DNA from: Tistrella mobilis
GTDB lineage: Bacteria; Pseudomonadota; Alphaproteobacteria; Tistrellales; Tistrellaceae
DNA: 64,000 nt
Assembly: GCF_039634785.1 (NCBI RefSeq)
Contig: NZ_JBBIAB010000007.1
Location: forward strand, 248,001 to 312,000
Reading direction: 5' to 3'
Part shown: positions 26,023 to 37,214 of the stretch, in pieces
Position numbering within the stretch: the stretch's first letter is position 1
Layout: each line of letters starts with the position of its first letter
Position numbers and translations under genes: made by a program
The notes under the pieces: generated by a model
Seen by the model: the letters and a program-made list of their open reading frames with translations, nothing else
What the model was told of the DNA's origin: nothing
Database searches by the model: none

Positions 26023-26799
26023 ATGGAACAGGACGAGGGCAAGCCGGCCGCCGACGGCGCGGCGGCGCGAACCGCCCGGCAGATCGAGACGCTGATCCTG
26101 GAGGGGGCGCTCAGCCCCGGCGATCCGCTGTTGCCGGAGCGGGAACTGGCCGAGCGGCTGGGCGTCTCTCGCCCGACGCTGCGTCAGGCCCTGAAACTGC
26201 TGGAAAGCCGCGGCCTGATCCTGGCCGATCAGGGGCGACGGCTGGTGGCGCCGCTGGGCCGCGGGCTGACCGATCCGCTGATCGCGCTGATGGCCGATCA
26301 CGGCGAGGTGGTCGACGACTATCTGGAATTCCGCGCCACGGCGGAACGCATGGCCGCGGGCCTGGCGGCACGGCGGGCGAACGACGTGGATCGCGCCCGG
26401 ATCGGCGAGGCCATGGCCGCCATCGACCGGGCCCATGAGGCCGGATCGGAACCGGCCGAGGCCGCGGCCGACGTCGCCCTGCATCTGGCGCTTTACGAGG
26501 CGTCGCACAATCTGGTGCTGATGCAGGTCATGCGCGCCCTGACCGGCCTGCTGCGCCGGGGCGTGATGGACAATCGCGAAACGATGTTCCGCCGGCCCGA
26601 AACCCGCGAGGCGCTGCGCGCCCAGCATCGTGCGATCCACGACGCCGTGCTGGCGGGCGATGCGGCCGCGGCCGAAACCGCGGCAGAGGCCCATATCCGC
26701 TATGTTCATCAGGCGCTGGGCGAGATCGCGGCGGCAGAGGCCCGGCTCGCCACATCGCTGCGCCGGCTGGATGGCGGCGGGATCGCCCGGCGCGGCTGA
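26023..26799 (+). CDS. GntR-family regulator with FCD domain (LldR/PdhR-like)
   Basis: A 258-residue regulator: winged helix (PGDPLLPERELAERLGVSRPTLRQALKLLESRGL) and an all-helical FCD ligand domain with the metal-ligand pattern of Asp and His residues (LHLALYEASHN, HRAIHDAVLAGD, HIRYVHQ). Its position opposite an alpha-hydroxy acid dehydrogenase suggests lactate as ligand. I choose ATG 26023 (AGGA eight bases upstream); in-frame ATGs at 25990 and 26002 are possible. It is convergent with the ArsC-like gene. Confidence 0.9.
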   Translation: MEQDEGKPAADGAAARTARQIETLILEGALSPGDPLLPERELAERLGVSRPTLRQALKLLESRGLILADQGRRLVAPLGRGLTDPLIALMADHGEVVDDYLEFRATAERMAAGLAARRANDVDRARIGEAMAAIDRAHEAGSEPAEAAADVALHLALYEASHNLVLMQVMRALTGLLRRGVMDNRETMFRRPETREALRAQHRAIHDAVLAGDAAAAETAAEAHIRYVHQALGEIAAAEARLATSLRRLDGGGIARRG

Positions 26800-26821
26800 C
26801 GCCACGCCGGGCGATCATGCG

Positions 26822-27340
26822 TCAGGCCGCGGCCGTGTCGCCGATATCGTCGATGCGCTGCTGCAGCGACAGCCGGTCGAGAGCCGCGATCGACAGATTG
26901 GCGAAGATGCCGATCCGGGTGTTGAGCATGCGGAAGGCCTCGGCCACCGCCAGGGCACGCTCGGCATCGCTGCCCTCGACGGCCGAGGGGTCGGGCACGC
27001 CCCAATGGGCGGTCATCGGCTGGCCGGGCCAGGCCGGGCAGGTCTCCCGCGCCTGATCGCAGACCGTGAACACGAAGTCGAAGCGCGGCGCGTCGGGGCC
27101 ACGAAACTCGTCCCAGCTCTTCGAGCGCAGCCCCTCGGTCGGGATGCGCGACCGTTCGAGCAGGGCCAGCGCCAGCGGATCGGGCGCGCCGGCCGGGTGG
27201 CTGCCGGCGCTGTAGGCCCGGAAACGCCCCTTGCCCAGATGGTTGAGCAGGGCTTCGGCCATAATGCTGCGCACGGCATTGCCGGTGCACAGGAACAGCA
27301 CGTTGTGGATGCGGTCAGGAGTGGGTGCCGTGTCGCTCAT
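26822..27340 (-). CDS. Low-molecular-weight phosphatase-fold protein, arsenate reductase-like (ArsC)
   Basis: A 172-residue protein of the LMW tyrosine phosphatase fold. The P-loop reads CTGNAVRS with nucleophile Cys18 and Arg24 (CX5R); thioredoxin-linked arsenate reductases usually have NSARS or NSCRS here. FTVCDQARETCPAWPG supplies the further Cys residues expected for the arsenate reductase redox relay. No arsR, acr3 or arsB is adjacent, so a detoxification role is plausible but unsupported by neighbours. GAGG precedes the ATG at 27340. Confidence 0.82.
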   Translation of the reverse strand: MSDTAPTPDRIHNVLFLCTGNAVRSIMAEALLNHLGKGRFRAYSAGSHPAGAPDPLALALLERSRIPTEGLRSKSWDEFRGPDAPRFDFVFTVCDQARETCPAWPGQPMTAHWGVPDPSAVEGSDAERALAVAEAFRMLNTRIGIFANLSIAALDRLSLQQRIDDIGDTAAA

Positions 27341-27468
27341 CAGAAACCTCGGATCCGCTGGAGCGCGCGGGCCGCAAGGGCCCGCCGGTCCGCCGATCCT
27401 GCCGCCGGGGCCCGGACCGCTCCGTGACCGTCCGGTGACCGCTGGATGAAACTGCAGCGACGTGCCGG

Positions 27469-28293
27469 TCAGTGGTCGACCGCAGCGAGCGTCACGAACC
27501 AATGCGGCGTGCCCTTGACAGGGATCGGCCGTCCCGCGGCATCGGCCGGGAACAGGCTCATCGCCACCCGATCCCGGACATTGCCGCCGATCGCCGCGAT
27601 CGTGCCCGGCCCGACCCTGACCACCAGATCGCAATGCATGCCCCGCGGCCGCGTATCCCAGCCACGGGCGCGGGCATCCAGCACCTCCCGCGCGCGCTGG
27701 TGCCAGTCGTCGAGTTCCGGCCCACCCTCCGACCGGCCGCGATCGGCGCAGAGCAGATCGCCCGGCCGGATCGAGGTCTCGTGCGGATCGGCCGGCACGA
27801 AACGAGCAGTCAGGTCGCCCTGGGCGCCGAGGGCGCGGAAGATCACATGGTCGACATAGTCCAGATGCCGCGAGGCCGGCGGCAGATCGGCCGGGGAGAT
27901 GCCGGCCATGCAGGCGACATAGGAGATGAAGGCCGCCGACCAGGGGGACAGCTCCGGCACGTCGGAGGCGCCCATCTTCAGGCCGTGATCATCCGCCGCC
28001 GCCCGCCAGTAGAGCTGAAGCCGGCCGCGCACCCGGCTGTCGGTCTCGTCCAGGCCCGGCGGGTTCAGCGACGGGGCGCCGCCACGGAAATCGACCACCG
28101 GGCTGCCGAAGGCCCGCCATTCGCCCTCGGCCACATTGACCATCGCCGCAACCATGCCGCCCGGCGGCGGCTCCGCCGCGCAGACCAGAGGTGCCGCCCG
28201 TGGCGCATCGGGCCCCGGAATGCTGCCGCCCCCGCAGGCCGCGAGGACCAGGCTCGCGATCAGCCCGGGCAGGATCCGCAGCCGCCATCCCAT
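27469..28293 (-). CDS. DUF2272-type lipoprotein, likely cell-wall hydrolase fold
   Basis: A 274-residue lipoprotein with lipobox LAAC (Cys20). The mature domain matches the DUF2272 pattern: PWSAAFISYVACMAG, IRPGDLLCAD, HCDLVVRVG and AAIGGNVRDRV, an arrangement reminiscent of CHAP/NlpC-type Cys-His peptidases. It ends the operon with the L,D-transpeptidase just upstream (eight-base gap), which supports a peptidoglycan role. Enzyme activity is inferred from the fold resemblance only. Confidence 0.8.
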   Translation of the reverse strand: MGWRLRILPGLIASLVLAACGGGSIPGPDAPRAAPLVCAAEPPPGGMVAAMVNVAEGEWRAFGSPVVDFRGGAPSLNPPGLDETDSRVRGRLQLYWRAAADDHGLKMGASDVPELSPWSAAFISYVACMAGISPADLPPASRHLDYVDHVIFRALGAQGDLTARFVPADPHETSIRPGDLLCADRGRSEGGPELDDWHQRAREVLDARARGWDTRPRGMHCDLVVRVGPGTIAAIGGNVRDRVAMSLFPADAAGRPIPVKGTPHWFVTLAAVDH

Positions 28294-28301
28294 GGCCGGC
28301 C

Positions 28302-28964
28302 TCAGGCCCGCATGTCGATCGGGAAGGGACGGCGGCCGTTATACGAGATCATCTCGCGGATCTCGTCGATTTCCTGATTGGTGACCGCCAGGCAGCCGAG
28401 CGTCCAGCTGCGGTCGCCGCGGGCATGAATGCTTTCCCACGGGCCGTCGCCGGTGCCGTGCAGGCCGATCGCGCCGCCGAGCTTCAGCCGCCCGCCGACC
28501 GCGGCGGCACGCGCCTTGTCCTCGGCATTCGGATAGCTGATCGGGATGAACCAGCGGAAGCCGTCGAGGGATTCGCGTCCCGGCGGCATCATGTGATAGC
28601 GGCCCTCGGGGGTCAGGGCGTCGCCCTCTTCCCGCTTCGGGCCCGGGCCGCCGCGGCCGATGGCGACCGAATAGCGCTTCACCTCGCGGTCGCCGTCGAA
28701 GAAGACCAGGCTGCGCTCCATCTTGCTCAGCACCGCCCGGGTCGGGAACAGCGGCATGCCCGGCACCGCCTCCTGCGGGGGCAGGGTTTCGGGCATCGGC
28801 GCCGGCTCGATCACCGTCATCTGGCGGGGTGCGCGCGCCTCACAGCCCGCAAGCAGGCCTGTTCCGGCCACGAGCCCGGCCACGCCGAAACGCAGGAAGC
28901 GCCGCCGTCCCGGCGTCGCCGGCCCCTGTGGCACAGAGTGCTTCTGATCCTTCAGATCCGTCAT
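28302..28964 (-). CDS. L,D-transpeptidase (YkuD family), exported by Tat
   Basis: A 220-residue envelope enzyme that makes 3-3 peptidoglycan cross-links or anchors proteins. The N-terminus has a twin-arginine motif (RRRFLRFG) and a lipobox ending at Cys41 (LLAGC), so a Tat-exported lipoprotein is predicted. The YkuD domain spans about 75-220 with His169 in IGLHG and nucleophile Cys191 in SWTLGCLAVTN. ATG 28964 is used; an in-frame ATG at 28994 precedes it. It is followed closely by the DUF2272 lipoprotein. Confidence 0.88.
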   Translation of the reverse strand: MTDLKDQKHSVPQGPATPGRRRFLRFGVAGLVAGTGLLAGCEARAPRQMTVIEPAPMPETLPPQEAVPGMPLFPTRAVLSKMERSLVFFDGDREVKRYSVAIGRGGPGPKREEGDALTPEGRYHMMPPGRESLDGFRWFIPISYPNAEDKARAAAVGGRLKLGGAIGLHGTGDGPWESIHARGDRSWTLGCLAVTNQEIDEIREMISYNGRRPFPIDMRA

Positions 28965-29083
28965 CGGGTTTTCCGTCTGTCCCCTTGGCCCCACAATGGT
29001 TTACGTTGCCACGCGGCAGGGGGCAAGGCCCCAATCGCATGCCGCCGCCCCACGCCTCTTCCGCAGCCGTCGCGAGCCCGCAC

Positions 29084-29524
29084 ATGACCACCTCCCCACC
29101 TCTCCGCCAGCGCGCAGCCGTCACCGACAGCCCCGTCGATCCCGCCACCCTGGAACGGCTGATCGTCGCCTTCTACGATCGTGCCCGCCACGACGAAATG
29201 CTGGCGCCGGTCTTCGCCCGGGTCGCAGATGATGCCTGGCCCGACCACATCGCCCGGGTGGTGGGGTTCTGGCGCTCGGTGCTGTTCCATGACGGCAGCT
29301 ACAGGGGCAATCCGATGCGCACCCATGCGGCGATGCCCGAGCTGACGCCGGATCATTTCCATCGCTGGCTGGCGATCTGGCGCGAGACCGCGATCCGCAC
29401 CTGCCCGCCGGTGGCGGCGATGCTGATGATCGACAAAGCCGAGCGCATGGCCGCGGCGCTGGCCGGCGGCCATCCGACCGCAGGGGCGGCGCGCGACCCC
29501 CAGGACACAGCGGGCCGGACATAA
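29084..29524 (+). CDS. Group III truncated haemoglobin
   Basis: A 146-residue haem protein of the group III (P/trHbP) class: LIVAFYDRARHDEMLAPVFARV, then HIARVVGFWRSVLFHDGSYRGNP, then THAAMPELTPDHFHRWLAIWRETA. The proximal-His region and conserved Trp match the family. Roles proposed for this class include NO or peroxide chemistry at low oxygen. The start is uncertain: ATG 29084, or ATG 29039 with a 15-residue extension; neither has a strong ribosome site. It diverges from the transpeptidase operon. Confidence 0.82.
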   Translation: MTTSPPLRQRAAVTDSPVDPATLERLIVAFYDRARHDEMLAPVFARVADDAWPDHIARVVGFWRSVLFHDGSYRGNPMRTHAAMPELTPDHFHRWLAIWRETAIRTCPPVAAMLMIDKAERMAAALAGGHPTAGAARDPQDTAGRT

Positions 29525-29659
29525 GGATCAAATCGTCGCAGGATCAACGGATTCGGGGTTGGATTGCGCGACATTTCGGCGCATCCTTTGCCCGGCTCTA
29601 GCCGCACCCCGGCCCGGACACTTCGTCCCGGCCCGCGTGCCGATACGGAGATCGCCGAT

Positions 29660-30010
29660 ATGTCCGCCCTGATCGCCGCCGCTTCGCCCGCTCGCACCGC
29701 CACCGCCACCACCGTGACCGCGACCACCATCGCGACCATCACCCTTGGTGCCGCCGTGACCGTGATGACCGTGCAGGCCGCCCGCAATCAGGGTCGCGAC
29801 CGCAATTGGTTTGGCGGCTGGCAGGCCGACCATGCCGATGGAGGCTCCATCTCGCGCCGTCAGTTCGACCTCGACGGTCGCCGCGGCAAAGATGACAAGC
29901 GACCGGGTGGTACCGTGATGCATCCGCAGCACGCTGCCACCCCGACCGCCCGGCATGGCGCCGTCACGCCGCCGGCCTCCGCCCGTTCCGGAGTACCCCG
30001 CGCCGCCTGA
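29660..30010 (+). CDS. Hypothetical small membrane-anchored protein
   Basis: A 116-residue open frame with GGAG nine bases before the ATG. The N-terminus has a Thr/Ala-rich hydrophobic stretch (about 10-42, one likely helix) and the rest is polar and low-complexity. The complementary strand is also open over most of this stretch, so protein-coding status is uncertain. Codon bias does not settle it by eye. Confidence 0.4.
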   Translation: MSALIAAASPARTATATTVTATTIATITLGAAVTVMTVQAARNQGRDRNWFGGWQADHADGGSISRRQFDLDGRRGKDDKRPGGTVMHPQHAATPTARHGAVTPPASARSGVPRAA

Positions 30011-30167
30011 GTGCGGCGGGTTCCGGCCCAAGCTCCCCTTATCCGTCAGTTCAGACCGCCTTCGACCCGGCATCCGCCTGAGGCCGTTGGTTCAGCCATC
30101 CCGTTTCCCTTGATGGAGAGACGGATTGCCGGACCGGCCGCGGATGGTGCGGACAGGCTGGCCGGCC

Positions 30168-30188
30168 CATCATGGTGATCCCATGATG
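30168..30188. promoter_or_regulatory. Inverted repeat CATCATGG-N5-CCATGATG upstream of lysR
   Basis: Perfect eight-base arms around TGATC, about 85 bases before the LysR start, in an otherwise empty 264-base gap (30011-30274). Spacing and T...A symmetry fit a LysR-type autoregulatory site. Binding is inferred. Confidence 0.5.
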
Positions 30189-30274
30189 CGGACCGCACGC
30201 CCCTGACCGCCCCGCGCTGCCCCAGAGGCCCAGCGGATGCCGCCCGGTCGACGCCAGATCCGGAGCGTCCTGCC

Positions 30275-31228
30275 ATGTCACGCCGTCGCCTTCCCCCCCT
30301 GGGTGCCCTGCACGCCTTCGAGGCTGCCGCCCGCCATCAGAGTTTCGCCCGCGCCGCCGAGGAACTGCACCTCACCGACGGCGCCATCAGCCACCGGATC
30401 CGCGATCTGGAAGACCGGCTGGGCATGCGGCTGTTCCGCCGGCTGCACCGCAAGGTGGTGCTGACCGAACACGGGCGGCGGCTCTATGCCACCTCGCGCG
30501 AAATGTTCGACCTGCTGGCCCGCGGGCTGGTGGAGCTGGACGGCCTGCCGGCCGAGCCGGTCCGCATTGCGGCACCCGCGGTGATCGCCACCCGCTGGCT
30601 GCTGCCGCGCATGGACGAGCTCGAGGCCGCCGTGCCCGGGATCGAGCCGCATCTGATGGTGGAAGGCGCCCCCGATGGCGATGCCCCGCCGCCCGACCTG
30701 ATCCTGAGGATCGGGGCCCGGCCACGCGGCAGCGAGCGGGTCGACCGGCTGGCCGGCGACATGCTGGTGCCGGTCGCCGCCCCGGTCTATCTGGCCCGGG
30801 CCGGCCGGCCGGCGGCCCCCGAAGCCCTGCTGCGCTACCGGCTGCTGCGCGGCCCCGAAGATGCCTGGGACCTGTGGTTCCGCAGTGCCGGCATCTCCCG
30901 CGCCGAGCCGCCGCGCGGCCCGGTTCTGGGGGATCACGACCATCTGATCGGCGCCGCCATCGCCGGCCATGGCGTGGCACTGGCGCCGAACCGCATGGTC
31001 GCGACCGACATCGCCGCCGGCCGTCTGGCCCGGCTGTTCGCCACCGCCGTGCCCTGGACCGACGCCTACTGGCTGATCCACGGGGAAAGTGCGGCCGACC
31101 GGCCCGAGATCGAGCGCGTCGCCGCCTGGCTGGAACAGGCGATGACGGCCGATGACGGGTTGCCCGGCCGGTCCACACTGCCGGGCACCGACTTGCGCCG
31201 CATACCCGAGCGGCCTACCGTCGACTGA
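30275..31228 (+). CDS. LysR-family regulator, GcvA-like
   Basis: A 317-residue regulator. The N-terminal helix-turn-helix has the GcvA-subgroup opening [37 protein letters not shown]; the rest is the periplasmic-binding-like effector domain. It lies 40 bases upstream of, and on the same strand as, the nitrile hydratase genes, so it may control them or be co-transcribed with them. GGAG lies nine bases before the ATG. Effector unknown. Confidence 0.9.
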   Translation: MSRRRLPPLGALHAFEAAARHQSFARAAEELHLTDGAISHRIRDLEDRLGMRLFRRLHRKVVLTEHGRRLYATSREMFDLLARGLVELDGLPAEPVRIAAPAVIATRWLLPRMDELEAAVPGIEPHLMVEGAPDGDAPPPDLILRIGARPRGSERVDRLAGDMLVPVAAPVYLARAGRPAAPEALLRYRLLRGPEDAWDLWFRSAGISRAEPPRGPVLGDHDHLIGAAIAGHGVALAPNRMVATDIAAGRLARLFATAVPWTDAYWLIHGESAADRPEIERVAAWLEQAMTADDGLPGRSTLPGTDLRRIPERPTVD

Positions 31229-31268
31229 ACGGAACCGCGCACGGAAACGACGCCCCAGGGAGGACAGG

Positions 31269-31943
31269 ATGGCAGGCGATCATCATGACCATGCCCATGA
31301 TCACGATCATGATCACGGACATGACGGGCAGGGGTACGCGCATGCGGCCCCACCTTCGCCCATGGCGGCGCGGGTGAAGGCGATCGAGACGCTGGCGGTG
31401 GCCAAGGGGCTGGTCGATCCGGCGGCGCTCGACCTGATCGTCGACACCTATGAAAGCAAGGTCGGGCCGCGCAACGGCGCCCGCGTGGTCGCCCGCGCCT
31501 GGACCGATCCGGCCTACAAGGCCCGGCTGCTGAGCGATGCCACCGCCGCCATCGCCGAGTTCGGCTTCACCGGCCGCCAGGGCGAGGACATGGTGGTGCT
31601 GGAGAACACCGACCGGGTGCACAACATGGTCGTGTGCACGCTGTGCTCCTGCTACCCCTGGACGGTGCTGGGCCTGCCGCCGGTCTGGTACAAATCCGCC
31701 CCCTATCGCTCGCGGGCCGTGCTGGACCCGCGCGGAGTGCTCGCCGAATTCGGCTGCACGATCGGCGACGAGGTCGAGGTCAGGGTCTGGGACAGCACCG
31801 CCGAACTGCGCTATCTGGTCCTGCCGCAGCGCCCCGCCGGCACCGAGGGCTGGGACGAGGATCGGCTGGCGGAGATCGTCACCCGGGATGCGATGATCGG
31901 CGTCACGCGCATCGCCGATCAGACGGCGGAGCCGCGGCCATGA
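31269..31943 (+). CDS. nthA: Nitrile hydratase alpha subunit, cobalt type, His-rich N-terminus
   Basis: Catalytic subunit converting nitriles to amides. The 224-residue protein contains the metal-binding claw VCTLCSC (Cys123, Cys126, Ser127, Cys128); Thr in the second position marks the cobalt form, whereas iron enzymes have CSLCSC. The Tyr-Pro-Trp that follows is conserved. Residues 5-18 alternate His and Asp in an unusual metal-binding-like tail encoded by a repetitive CATGATCA pattern. GGGAGG lies before ATG 31269. Its stop overlaps the beta start (ATGA). Thiocyanate hydrolase is related, but its subunit layout differs. Confidence 0.95.
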   Translation: MAGDHHDHAHDHDHDHGHDGQGYAHAAPPSPMAARVKAIETLAVAKGLVDPAALDLIVDTYESKVGPRNGARVVARAWTDPAYKARLLSDATAAIAEFGFTGRQGEDMVVLENTDRVHNMVVCTLCSCYPWTVLGLPPVWYKSAPYRSRAVLDPRGVLAEFGCTIGDEVEVRVWDSTAELRYLVLPQRPAGTEGWDEDRLAEIVTRDAMIGVTRIADQTAEPRP

Positions 31944-32614
31944 ACGGGGCACAGGATCTGGGCGGCATGATGGGCTTCGGCCCGATCGGGATCGAGGTGA
32001 ACGAGCCGGTCTTTCATGCCCCCTGGGAAGCGCGCGCGCTGGCGGTCACGCTGGCGGTGGGTTTCCTGGGCCGCTGGTCGATCGACGAGGCACGCCATGC
32101 CCGCGAAAGCCTGCCGCCGCCGGTCTATCTGACCAGCAGCTACTATGAAATCTGGCTGCGCGGGCTTGAAAGGTTGATGGTCCGCCATGGCCTCGCCACC
32201 GACGCTGAATTTGAAACGGGGGTGCCCGATCCGGCGGCCCCGGCCCTGCCGGCCGATCTGAAATCCGCCCCCGATGCCACCCAGGCCGCCGCCATCCTGG
32301 CGCGCGGTGCCAGCGCCCGCCGGGAGGGCAGCGGCCGCCCCGCCCGCTTCAAGGCCGGCGACCGGGTAAAGGTCCGCGATATCAACACGCTGGCCCATAC
32401 CAGGGCGCCGCGCTATGTGCGCGGCCGCGTGGGCACGATCGAGCGCCTGCACGGCGATTTCGTGCTGCCGGATGCCGCCGCCGCCCGCCGCGGCGAGGAT
32501 CCCCAGCCCTGCTATGCCGTGCGCTTCGCCGCCCGCGATCTCTGGGGCGAGACCGCCCATCCCAATGACTGCGTCCACGCCGATCTGTGGGACGACTATC
32601 TGGAGCCGGCATGA
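31940..32614 (+). CDS. nthB: Nitrile hydratase beta subunit
   Basis: A 224-residue partner subunit. It opens with [16 protein letters not shown], typical of beta subunits, continues with [11 protein letters not shown] and [13 protein letters not shown], and ends with the SH3-like domain ([40 protein letters not shown]). Length is normal for the family. Four-base overlaps with both neighbours imply coupled, balanced translation of the alpha-beta-accessory trio. Confidence 0.95.
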   Translation: MNGAQDLGGMMGFGPIGIEVNEPVFHAPWEARALAVTLAVGFLGRWSIDEARHARESLPPPVYLTSSYYEIWLRGLERLMVRHGLATDAEFETGVPDPAAPALPADLKSAPDATQAAAILARGASARREGSGRPARFKAGDRVKVRDINTLAHTRAPRYVRGRVGTIERLHGDFVLPDAAAARRGEDPQPCYAVRFAARDLWGETAHPNDCVHADLWDDYLEPA

Positions 32615-33006
32615 TGGCGACGGAGCATCAACCCCCCTCAACACCCCGCCCCATCACCGTGGTGCCGGCCGGTGCTGCCCGCCCCGCGGCCACCGGCACG
32701 CCGGATGCCGGCGCCCACGGCATCACCTGCACGCCGCCCACAGCCCGGCCGATGCCGCCCCTGCTGCTGGGCCAGCCGGCCGATGCCGGGGGACCGGTCT
32801 TCCGCGAACCCTGGGAAGCCCAGGCTTTCGCCCTGGTCGTGTCCCTGCACGAGGCCGGCCTGTTCAGCTGGAACGAATGGGCGGCGACCCTGTCGGCGCG
32901 CATCGTGACCGCCCAGCTGGGCGGCGATCCGGATCTCGGCACCACTTATTACCATCACTGGCTGGCGGCGCTGGAAGACATCACCCGCGCCAAGGGCTTG
33001 GCCTGA
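32611..33006 (+). CDS. Nitrile hydratase accessory protein (cobalt insertion/activator)
   Basis: A 131-residue protein resembling the N-terminal half of nitrile hydratase beta: PVFREPWEAQAFALVVSLHEAGLFSWNEWAATLSARI and TYYHHWLAALEDI. Such proteins (P14K/NhlE type) act as self-subunit-swapping chaperones that deliver cobalt to the alpha subunit. A Pro/Ala-rich, probably disordered N-terminal 50 residues is longer than usual. The ATG overlaps the beta stop. Confidence 0.88.
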   Translation: MMATEHQPPSTPRPITVVPAGAARPAATGTPDAGAHGITCTPPTARPMPPLLLGQPADAGGPVFREPWEAQAFALVVSLHEAGLFSWNEWAATLSARIVTAQLGGDPDLGTTYYHHWLAALEDITRAKGLA

Positions 33007-33019
33007 TCCGGCCCACCAT

Positions 33020-33059
33020 CAACCCCCACCATCAACCCATAGAGTTGATGGTGGGGTTG
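33020..33059. terminator. Bidirectional terminator hairpin between nitrile hydratase and kdpE
   Basis: A 16-pair stem with a single bulged C (33020-33036 with 33044-33059) and a seven-base loop lies between convergent operons. A CCACCATCAAC unit is also repeated just upstream at 33012. No long T-run on either side. Confidence 0.7.
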
Positions 33060-33078
33060 ACCCCGCCCGGCCCCGTCT

Positions 33079-33810
33079 TCAGCCTCCCTCCAGCCGGTAG
33101 CCGACGCCGGGTTCGTTGACGATCAGCTTCGGATCGGCGGGGTCGTCGCCCAGCTTCTGGCGCAGATGGCCGACATAGATCCGCAGATAATGGGTGTCGG
33201 CCTCGTGCGCCGGCCCCCAGACCTCGCGCAGCAGCTGGGCATGGGTCATCATCCGGCCGCGATTGCGGGCCAGGATGCGCAGCAGGTCGTATTCCCGCCG
33301 GCTGAGCTTCACCGGCTGACCGTCGAGCGTCACTTCATGGCGGGGCTGATCGATGGTGATCCGGGTGCCGATGCGGATCAGTGCCTCGTCATCAGGCGCG
33401 GCCGGGATCTGCCCCGGCTGGGCCGGTGCGGTGCCGCGCGCCCGCAGCGTCGCCCGGATGCGGGCGGTGAGTTCGGCGATGCCGAAGGGCTTGGTGACGT
33501 AATCATCCGCCCCCCGATCCAGCGCCGCCACCTTGCCGGCCTCGTCGGCCCGCACCGACAGAACCAGAATCGGTACACCCGACCAGTCGCGGATCCGGCC
33601 GATCACCTCGGTGCCGTCGATATCGGGCAGGCCCAGATCCAGCACGATCATCGCCGGCGCCAGGGTCGCCGCGGCCCGGACCGCCTCCTCCCCCGTCGCC
33701 GCCTCGATCACCTCGAAGCCGGCGGCGCCGAGCGCGATCTTGAGAAAGCGGCGGATCTGGGGTTCGTCGTCGACCACCAGAATGCGGGCCGTGTTCATGT
33801 CGACGGGCAT
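33079..33810 (-). CDS. kdpE: Potassium-responsive regulator KdpE
   Basis: A 243-residue OmpR-family response regulator of the kdp operon: receiver with VVDDEPQIRRFL, phospho-Asp in VLDLGLPDIDG and DDYVTKPF; winged helix with KLSRREYDLLRILARNRGRMMTHAQLL and YVGHLRQKLGDDP, ending VGYRLEGG. It follows kdpD by about 20 bases. It would be phosphorylated by KdpD under potassium limitation or osmotic stress and activate the operon. Confidence 0.96.
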   Translation of the reverse strand: MPVDMNTARILVVDDEPQIRRFLKIALGAAGFEVIEAATGEEAVRAAATLAPAMIVLDLGLPDIDGTEVIGRIRDWSGVPILVLSVRADEAGKVAALDRGADDYVTKPFGIAELTARIRATLRARGTAPAQPGQIPAAPDDEALIRIGTRITIDQPRHEVTLDGQPVKLSRREYDLLRILARNRGRMMTHAQLLREVWGPAHEADTHYLRIYVGHLRQKLGDDPADPKLIVNEPGVGYRLEGG

Positions 33811-33831
33811 CGTCTCTCCGATGAGGGGGCG

Positions 33832-36579
<2,748 letters not shown>

Positions 36580-36606
36580 CGGGCTCTCCACGGCGGAGCT
36601 TCAGGC

Positions 36607-37197
36607 TCAGCCTGCCCCGGGGCCGGCCATGGCGTCGAGTGCCATGTTGAGCCGCAGCAGGTTGACCCGCGGCTGGCCGATCAGCCCGGCGACCGGCCGC
36701 TCGACATGGGCAGCCACCAGCGCCGCCAGGGCATCGGGCGCCATCTGCCGGGCCTTCGCCACCCGCGGGATCTGCAGCCGCACCGCGTCGGGCGACAGAT
36801 CCGGGTCGAGCCCCGATCCCGAGGCCGTCACCAGATCGCCCGGGACCGCGCCGCCCGTCCCCGTCTCTGCCCTGACCGCGGCGATGCGGTCGCGGATCTC
36901 TGCCGCCAGCGCGGCCGAGGTCGGCCCGAGATTGGAGGCGCCGGCCGCCGCCGCGTCGTAGTCGACGGCAGAGGGGCGGCCATGGAAATAGCCGGGAGAG
37001 GTGAACGCCTGGCCGACCAGCGCCGAGCCGACCACCCGCCCGGCCGCATCGGTGACCGGGCTGCCCGCCGCCTGCCGGGGCGCGATCGCCCCGGCAAGGC
37101 CGGCCATGGCCAGTGGATAGGCGAGGCCGAGCAGGCCCGAGAACAGCGCGAGCGGCACCACCGCCCGGCGGATGTTGCGCAACATGGGGTGCAGCAT
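36607..37197 (-). CDS. kdpC: Potassium-transporting ATPase subunit KdpC
   Basis: A 196-residue single-span subunit that stabilises the KdpFABC complex. A transmembrane helix lies near 14-36; the periplasmic part has the family signatures YFHGRPSAVDYDAA, GASNLGPT, DLVTASGSGLDPDLSP and IPRVAKAR. GGGAGA lies before ATG 37195-37197. It sits between kdpB and kdpD in the standard order. Confidence 0.95.
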   Translation of the reverse strand: MLHPMLRNIRRAVVPLALFSGLLGLAYPLAMAGLAGAIAPRQAAGSPVTDAAGRVVGSALVGQAFTSPGYFHGRPSAVDYDAAAAGASNLGPTSAALAAEIRDRIAAVRAETGTGGAVPGDLVTASGSGLDPDLSPDAVRLQIPRVAKARQMAPDALAALVAAHVERPVAGLIGQPRVNLLRLNMALDAMAGPGAG

Positions 37198-37214
37198 AAG
37201 ACTGTCTCCCTCGC

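Noticed and set aside
26822-27340. Arsenic-resistance island
   Set aside because: Only an ArsC-like protein is present; no arsR, efflux or arsenite methylation gene nearby, and the P-loop differs from typical arsenate reductases.
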